Assembly (NCBI RefSeq): GCF_937997595.1
Contig: NZ_CALKTS010000126.1
Span: 1-5,596 of the forward strand
DNA length: 5,596 nucleotides
Source of the DNA: an uncultured Campylobacter sp.
Lineage (GTDB): Bacteria > Campylobacterota > Campylobacteria > Campylobacterales > Campylobacteraceae
Direction of reading: 5' to 3'
Part shown: one piece after another, positions 1 to 3,785 of the stretch
Position numbering within the stretch: position 1 is the stretch's first letter
How the letters are laid out: the number at the start of each line of letters is the position of its first letter
The notes under the pieces: generated by a model
The model's database searches: none
Seen by the model: only the letters and a program-made list of their open reading frames with translations
Told to the model about the DNA's origin: nothing
Made by a program: the position numbers and the translations under genes

Positions 1-657
1 GAGATCACGCTTTTGGGGCGCGGCGACCGCACCGTCAAAATCAACGAAAACCGCGTGAGCCTCGATCTGCTCGAAGCCAAACTCCGCTCGCACGAATTTA
101 TCGGCGAGTGCAGGATCGATCTGCACCCGCAGCGCGACCGCGCCGTAGCTCTTATCAAGCTTAGCGAGCGCGGCGAGCAGGCGTTTCGCGCAGGCGGTAA
201 AAAGGGCGTCACGGACGAGCTAAAGGCCTTTTTGAAGCCTGAATTCGGCGCGATTTTGCGCTACTTCAAAATCGCGAGCAAGCTGCCTTTTAACGAGCAG
301 GGCAAGCTAAGCAAAAAGGACTTTTTAAGCGCCCTGCAGCGCTACGAAGTGCCCGTTTTCGAGCGGAGCGCGGAGAATGAGTTTCGCGCGAAGGTGCGAG
401 CCAGCGACTTTTATTTCGACGGACACTTTGCGCGATTTGCGCTGGTGCCCGCGTTTATGCAGCTTCGCTTCGTATTGATCTGCGCAAAAGCCCTCGGCTA
501 CGAGCTGGACAACATGCAAAAGATAGAAAATTTAAAATTTACGAATTTCATCCGCCCGGGCGATGAAATTTCAATCAAAATCACCGAAGCAAGCGGCAAA
601 CTCCGCTTTGAAATTTCAAACGACAAGGTCTGCGCCAGTGGAAGAATTTGCCTTTAA
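1..657 (+). CDS. Acyl-CoA/ACP ligase C-terminal part fused to ApeI/FabZ-like hotdog dehydratase domain (5' partial)
   Basis: The reading frame is open from base 1, so the gene starts upstream of the window; 218 residues are visible. Residues 6-21 (GRGDRTVKINENRVSL) match the A8 hinge motif of the adenylate-forming ligase family. Residues 97-106 (FNEQGKLSKK) match the A10 motif, with K102 as the expected catalytic lysine. This half would activate an aromatic or fatty acid starter and load it on CoA or a carrier protein (ApeH role). From about residue 115 a second domain follows without a stop. It resembles single-hotdog dehydratases, with the active-site stretch DGHFARFALVP at 140-150 and H142 as the expected catalytic histidine. 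It would remove water from a 3-hydroxyacyl-ACP (ApeI role), acting in the cytoplasm. E. coli-type clusters encode these as two proteins. The usual P-G and acidic residue after the histidine are changed (A147, A151, R156), so dehydratase activity is uncertain. The gene ends overlapping the next by 20 bases. The domain assignments are strong; the aryl polyene role is inferred from the neighbours. Confidence 0.85.
   Translation, partial: EITLLGRGDRTVKINENRVSLDLLEAKLRSHEFIGECRIDLHPQRDRAVALIKLSERGEQAFRAGGKKGVTDELKAFLKPEFGAILRYFKIASKLPFNEQGKLSKKDFLSALQRYEVPVFERSAENEFRAKVRASDFYFDGHFARFALVPAFMQLRFVLICAKALGYELDNMQKIENLKFTNFIRPGDEISIKITEASGKLRFEISNDKVCASGRICL
625..628 (+). promoter_or_regulatory. Probable ribosome binding site deciding a GTG start
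   Basis: AAGG lies 9 bases before the GTG at 638. This supports the GTG over the upstream in-frame ATG at 563, which has no clear purine-rich site in front of it. The site is inside the end of the ligase-dehydratase gene, so translation is probably coupled. Confidence 0.45.
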
Positions 658-1612
658 GCCCGCATTTTTACTGCCCTACTTCAACCACCCCGCGCGCATC
701 GCCGAGCTCGTAAGCGCCCTGGCGCCCATCGCGCCCGTGCTGATCGTGGATGATGGCAGCGACGAAGCGAGCAAAAGCGCGCTGAATGGGCTTGCAGCTC
801 AAATTTACACACGCGCGCAAAACGGCGGCAAAGGCGCTGCAGTGTGCAACGGGCTGGCGTGGGCGAAGGAGCTTGGATTTACGCATGCCTTTCAGATCGA
901 TGCGGACTTTCAGCACGACGTAAGCAGATGCGAGGAATTTTTGGCGTTTGCGGCGCGGCAGCCCGCCGCGCTGATCTGTGCCGCTCCCGTATATGACGAA
1001 AGCGCGCCCAAATCCCGCCTACACGGACGCAAGATAATGAATTTTTGGTGCGTGATAAACACCCTTTCGCACCGCATAAAAGACGCGATGTGTGGCTTTA
1101 GAATTTACCCGCTAGAGGGGATCGTGCCGCTTCTGTCCCGCACGAAAAGCCGCAGGATGGGCTTTGATGCCGAAATTTTAATTCTGGCCGCGCGCGCGGG
1201 GCTAGAGATAAAATGGCTCGATCTGGCGGTGCGCTACGAAGCGGGCGGGGTGAGCCACTTCGCGCCGTTTCGAGATAATTTCGGAATTTCGCTGATGCAC
1301 GCTAGGCTATTTTGCGGACTTCCGCTTTGGCTTGCAAAAAGGGCGCTAAAACGCGCCTGCGATAAATTTAAAAAGCGTGGCTTACGGGAGGCTTCGCAGC
1401 AGAGCTCGAACGAAATTTTGCAAGGGCTAGCGGGGCAAAGCTTTTGCAGCAGCGCGCGGCGCGATAGTTGCAAAGGTGCGAAAGAGGAGATGGACGGCGG
1501 CGCAAACGAAAAAGCTGGTACCGAAAAATGCGGCGACAAAGCCGCAGCGCAAAGTTCGCTCGTAAATGCCTCGTCGCAACATGCCGCCGCAAAGGACGGG
1601 CGCGATGGCTAA
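638..1612 (+). CDS. apeJ: Family 2 glycosyltransferase of the aryl polyene type (ApeJ-like glycosyltransferase)
   Basis: A cytoplasmic glycosyltransferase of the GT2 (GT-A fold) family, 324 residues from the GTG start. With that start the protein reaches the first conserved strand (FLLPYFNHP, residues 10-18) as the family usually does. The ATG at 563 would add 25 residues of no family likeness. Seen motifs: VDDGSD at 37-42 for nucleotide binding, NGGKGAA near 62, and QIDADFQHD at 86-94, where D88/D90 form the metal-binding DxD. Further on come CGFRIYP, GFDAEI and GVSHFAPFRDN followed by a histidine helix, an arrangement typical of the GT2 enzymes found in APE clusters. It probably transfers a sugar or a similar group to the lipid anchor of the polyene; donor and acceptor cannot be read. 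In many APE clusters this domain is joined to an acyltransferase; here the acyltransferase is the next gene, overlapping by 8 bases. The last 80 or so residues (from about 243) are a hydrophilic Ala/Ser/Lys-rich tail with no recognisable domain. The family is certain, the exact role moderately so. Confidence 0.85.
   Translation: MEEFAFKPAFLLPYFNHPARIAELVSALAPIAPVLIVDDGSDEASKSALNGLAAQIYTRAQNGGKGAAVCNGLAWAKELGFTHAFQIDADFQHDVSRCEEFLAFAARQPAALICAAPVYDESAPKSRLHGRKIMNFWCVINTLSHRIKDAMCGFRIYPLEGIVPLLSRTKSRRMGFDAEILILAARAGLEIKWLDLAVRYEAGGVSHFAPFRDNFGISLMHARLFCGLPLWLAKRALKRACDKFKKRGLREASQQSSNEILQGLAGQSFCSSARRDSCKGAKEEMDGGANEKAGTEKCGDKAAAQSSLVNASSQHAAAKDGRDG
1591..1596 (+). promoter_or_regulatory. Ribosome binding site of the acyltransferase gene
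   Basis: AAAGGA lies 8 bases before the ATG at 1605 and inside the end of the glycosyltransferase gene. It decides for 1605 over the in-frame ATG at 1566, since the family N-terminus (HWSENNEKAG) begins just after 1605. Confidence 0.7.
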
Positions 1613-2729
1613 ACACTGGAGCGAAAACAACGAAAAGGCGGGCGCAGCGCTTTTAAATTTAGCCCGCTTCATCACGCTTCACACGCCTGATTTTTGCATG
1701 CGAGGCACCGCGCTTTGTATCTCGGCGATCTATTTTGCGCTGCTTAAAAATGAGCGACGCACGATCAGGGAGTTTTTGCGGCGCGCGCTTGATCGCGAGC
1801 CCAAGGCCCGCGAAATTTACGCGAATTTTTATAAATTTTCCCTCAGTCTGTGCGAAAAAATCGCGGTTTGGAACGGCAAGATCGCGCTGGATCAAATTCG
1901 CGTGCAAAGCGGTATGAAGGAGCTTTTAAGCGACGGAACGGGCAAAATTTTAATCACTTCGCACTTCGGCAACACCGAGATCGCGCGCGCCCTTTCGGCA
2001 AGCACGGCGGGGATAAAAATCAACGTGCTGATCTTTCGCAAACACAGCGAAAATTTTATGAAATTTATCGAAAAAATGGGCGGCGGCGTGAAAATTCTCT
2101 ACGTCGGCGAGCTTGGCATCGGCGAGATGCTGCAAATCAAAGAGCTGCTGCAAAACGGCGAGCACATCGCGATAATGGGCGATCGCATGCCGGTGGGCTC
2201 AGATAAATTTCAAAGCGAGGATTTTTTAGGGCGTAGCGCAAATTTCCCGATCGGCGGCTATCTACTCGCTAAAATTTTAGGCGCGCCGCTATTTAGCCTA
2301 TGGTGCTACGAGGGGCGCAGCGGCCACGAGCTTCGGCTGCAGCCGCTACCTGCGCCGCTAAAGAGCCGCGACAAGGCGCGATCTGTAGCACCGCCGCTTA
2401 AATGCTACGTGCGACAGCTCGAGCTTTATGCCAAAGAATTTCCTTCTCAGTGGTATAATTTCTTTGATTTTTGGGCACAAGGAAAAAACGCGAGCGATGC
2501 AAAGCGCGCCGCCACGCAAAATCTCGGCGAGACGAGCATGGATACTGCGTCAAATTTAAATGGCGTAGCGGATTTAAACGACACGGCAAGTTCGAATGCC
2601 GCGTCAAATTTAAAAAGTACGGCGAGCTCGGATACTGCGCTAAATTTAGATAATTCAAATTTGAGCGCTGCAAAATCCGCCGCGCAAGACGAAAAATTTT
2701 ATAGCGGAGAGAAAAATGAAAGAGTATAA
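1605..2729 (+). CDS. HtrB/LpxL-type lysophospholipid acyltransferase of the aryl polyene cluster, with repeat-bearing C-terminal tail
   Basis: A 374-residue acyltransferase of the LPLAT superfamily (lipid A acyltransferase branch). It would move an acyl or aryl-polyene chain from a carrier protein to a hydroxyl of a lipid or sugar acceptor at the inner face of the cytoplasmic membrane. The N-terminus MAKHWSENNEKAGAALLNLA matches the start of APE-cluster acyltransferases. TSHFGNTEIA carries the HX4E catalytic motif (H120, E125). GDRMPVGS follows (G192-D193-R194), as in LpxL-like enzymes. QWYNFFDFW at 282-290 ends the conserved domain. The final 84 residues are Ala/Ser/Asn/Asp-rich and contain a degenerate six-residue repeat at 313-354, which is not part of the family. 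The start at 1605 is supported by AAAGGA 8 bases before it and overlaps the glycosyltransferase end. The end overlaps the thioesterase start by 14 bases. The protein could correspond to the acyltransferase half of a fused ApeJ or to an ApeD-like enzyme; the sequence does not decide, so no symbol is given. The superfamily is secure; the substrate is inferred. Confidence 0.85.
   Translation: MAKHWSENNEKAGAALLNLARFITLHTPDFCMRGTALCISAIYFALLKNERRTIREFLRRALDREPKAREIYANFYKFSLSLCEKIAVWNGKIALDQIRVQSGMKELLSDGTGKILITSHFGNTEIARALSASTAGIKINVLIFRKHSENFMKFIEKMGGGVKILYVGELGIGEMLQIKELLQNGEHIAIMGDRMPVGSDKFQSEDFLGRSANFPIGGYLLAKILGAPLFSLWCYEGRSGHELRLQPLPAPLKSRDKARSVAPPLKCYVRQLELYAKEFPSQWYNFFDFWAQGKNASDAKRAATQNLGETSMDTASNLNGVADLNDTASSNAASNLKSTASSDTALNLDNSNLSAAKSAAQDEKFYSGEKNERV
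2541..2666 (+). repeat. Degenerate 18-base in-frame tandem repeat (about seven copies) in the acyltransferase tail
   Basis: Seven consecutive 18-base units begin at 2541, 2559, 2577, 2595, 2613, 2631 and 2649. They encode DTASNL, NGVADL, NDTASS, NAASNL, KSTASS, DTALNL and DNSNLS. The best pair is of higher order: bases 2577-2612 and 2613-2648 agree at 25 of 36 positions. GCGTCAAATTTAAA recurs exactly at 2547 and 2601. Gain or loss of units would keep the frame, so the array would change tail length only. Confidence 0.8.
2706..2711 (+). promoter_or_regulatory. Ribosome binding site of the thioesterase gene
   Basis: GGAGAG lies 4 bases before the ATG at 2716 and within the last codons of the acyltransferase gene, which fits coupled translation. 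Confidence 0.65.
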
Positions 2730-3225
2730 ATTTCGCGCCAGATTTTACGACGCCGATCCGATGGGCGTGATGTGGCACGGCAACTACGTAAAGCTCTGTG
2801 AGGACGCTAGATGCGAGTTTTGGCGCGACGCGGGCTACACATATATGCAGATGAGAGATGATGGATTTATATATCCCATTATCAAAATGGAGTTTAAATT
2901 TATCGCGCCGATACTTTTTGACGACGAGGTTGCGGTGAGCATCGAGCTGCTCGAGTGCGACACGATCATAAAATTCTCCTACCGCATCAAAAGCCCATCC
3001 GGCGCGCTCCTAGCCAAGGCAACCACGTCGCAAGCCGCGGTGGAGCTTGATTCTAAAAGGACGCTGTATGAGATACCGCCGCAGTTAAGGGCGTGCGCGG
3101 ATAAAATTTTAGCGGGGAAAAATTCTGCGAATAAAATTTCGGCAGCAAACAAAGCCGCGCCCGAGCAAGAGCGCTCTCAAAATGCCGCGGCGAATAAAAT
3201 TTTACCTAACGATAACGAGCAGTGA
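2716..3225 (+). CDS. apeK: YbgC/4-hydroxybenzoyl-CoA-type acyl thioesterase (ApeK-like)
   Basis: A 169-residue cytoplasmic hotdog thioesterase. The N-terminal signature YDADPMGVMWHGNYV (residues 11-25) is that of the 4HBT/YbgC family. D14 is at the place of the catalytic aspartate of 4-hydroxybenzoyl-CoA thioesterase, and H21 is the histidine kept in YbgC. The segment EDARCEFWRDAG is the expected helix. The family is usually 130-145 residues long, and the core here ends near residue 128. The remaining 40 or so residues are an Asn/Ala/Lys-rich tail with a short DKIL / NKIS / NKIL recurrence. In APE clusters such a protein is encoded between the acyltransferase and the LolA-like gene, as here; its task there is probably release or proofreading of acyl-ACP or aryl-CoA. 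The start overlaps the upstream gene and has a GGAGAG site. The family call is firm; the ape symbol rests on order and context. Confidence 0.85.
   Translation: MKEYKFRARFYDADPMGVMWHGNYVKLCEDARCEFWRDAGYTYMQMRDDGFIYPIIKMEFKFIAPILFDDEVAVSIELLECDTIIKFSYRIKSPSGALLAKATTSQAAVELDSKRTLYEIPPQLRACADKILAGKNSANKISAANKAAPEQERSQNAAANKILPNDNEQ
3100..3204 (+). repeat. Short dispersed repeat in the thioesterase tail
   Basis: GATAAAATTTTA at 3100, GAATAAAATTTC at 3129 and GAATAAAATTTTA at 3192 are near-copies in the same frame, giving DKIL, NKIS and NKIL. Spacing is irregular (29 and 63 bases). Part of the likeness comes from the general abundance of AAAATTTTA words in this DNA, so common descent of the copies is uncertain. 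Confidence 0.4.
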
Positions 3226-3246
3226 AATTTAGCGAGCATAAAATTT

Positions 3247-3252
3247 AAAGGA
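3247..3252 (+). promoter_or_regulatory. Ribosome binding site of the LolA-like gene
   Basis: AAAGGA lies 5 bases before the ATG at 3258, in the only intergenic gap of the window (3226-3257, 32 bases). The rest of the gap is AT-rich, with two AAATTTA words, and shows no terminator hairpin or recognisable promoter. Confidence 0.75.
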
Positions 3253-3257
3253 CTACG

Positions 3258-3785
3258 ATGAAAATTTTAGCTTTATTTTTGGCGATTTTGGGACTTGCGA
3301 GCGCGCTTGAAGTAAGCGATCTGGCGCTTAAGACCGACAATATCGGCGGCAAATTTAGCGAAACGCTCAGCATCGAGGGCTTTGCCGAGCCCGTACGAAG
3401 CAGCGGCGAGTTTAGGATCAAGGGCGGCGAGCTGTTTTGGACGACGCTAAAGCCGGTGCGAAGCGAGCTAAAAATCGGCGCGGACGGCGTTTTTGAGCGT
3501 AGCGGCGCGGCATGGATCAAAAGCGCCGATTCGCTTTTTGATAAGGACACTTTTTTGGCGATCTCGCGCCTGGACGTAGCGCGGCTTAGCAAAAATTTCT
3601 CGATCGCGCTAAGCGGCAGCAAAGATGCGTGGCGCGCCGAGCTAAGCCCCAAGGGGATGCTGCAAAATATCTTTAAAAATATCGTGATCGAGGGCGGCGC
3701 CTACGTCAGAGTGCTGCGAATTAGCAGCGCTAACGGCGACGTGAGCGAAAACGTATTTTCGGACGTCGTGAGCTTAGATGAGTAA
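3258..3785 (+). CDS. apeL: Periplasmic LolA-like outer-membrane lipid carrier (ApeL-like)
   Basis: A 175-residue protein with a clear Sec signal peptide: MK, then a hydrophobic stretch to residue 14, and an ASA signal peptidase I site with cleavage probably after A16. No lipobox cysteine follows, so the mature protein should be soluble in the periplasm. The mature part alternates short hydrophobic and polar stretches, as in a beta-rich LolA/LolB half-barrel. It includes FSETLSIEGFAEPVRSSGEF and the following GGELFWTTLKPVRSELKI, which match the 'reduced-form, then drawn to the ligand' pattern of COG2834-type proteins in APE clusters. It probably takes the finished aryl polyene lipid from the exporter encoded by the next gene to the outer membrane. 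The start has AAAGGA in front, and the end overlaps the exporter start by 8 bases. The sequence is divergent, so the LolA call leans on the signal peptide, size and position as well as on motif likeness. Confidence 0.75.
   Translation: MKILALFLAILGLASALEVSDLALKTDNIGGKFSETLSIEGFAEPVRSSGEFRIKGGELFWTTLKPVRSELKIGADGVFERSGAAWIKSADSLFDKDTFLAISRLDVARLSKNFSIALSGSKDAWRAELSPKGMLQNIFKNIVIEGGAYVRVLRISSANGDVSENVFSDVVSLDE

Noticed and set aside
1234..1675. Three long minus-strand open frames under the glycosyltransferase tail
   Set aside because: They are Ser/Ala/Arg-rich shadow frames of a high-GC coding region. The + strand frame has clear motifs and junction signals.
1850..2206. 118-residue + strand frame rich in Arg and Asn inside the acyltransferase gene
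   Set aside because: The HX4E and GDR motifs of the acyltransferase lie in the other frame across the same bases.
2454..2459. Perfect TATAAT -10 box, possibly an internal promoter for the thioesterase gene
   Set aside because: It falls on the codons of the conserved QWYNFFDFW segment, has no -35 box at the proper spacing, and lies more than 250 bases before the next start. The coding constraint explains it.
2398..2778. 126-residue open frame on the minus strand with its own repeats (NLTRHSNL-like)
   Set aside because: It is the antisense reading of the acyltransferase tail repeat, with no ribosome site and no family likeness.
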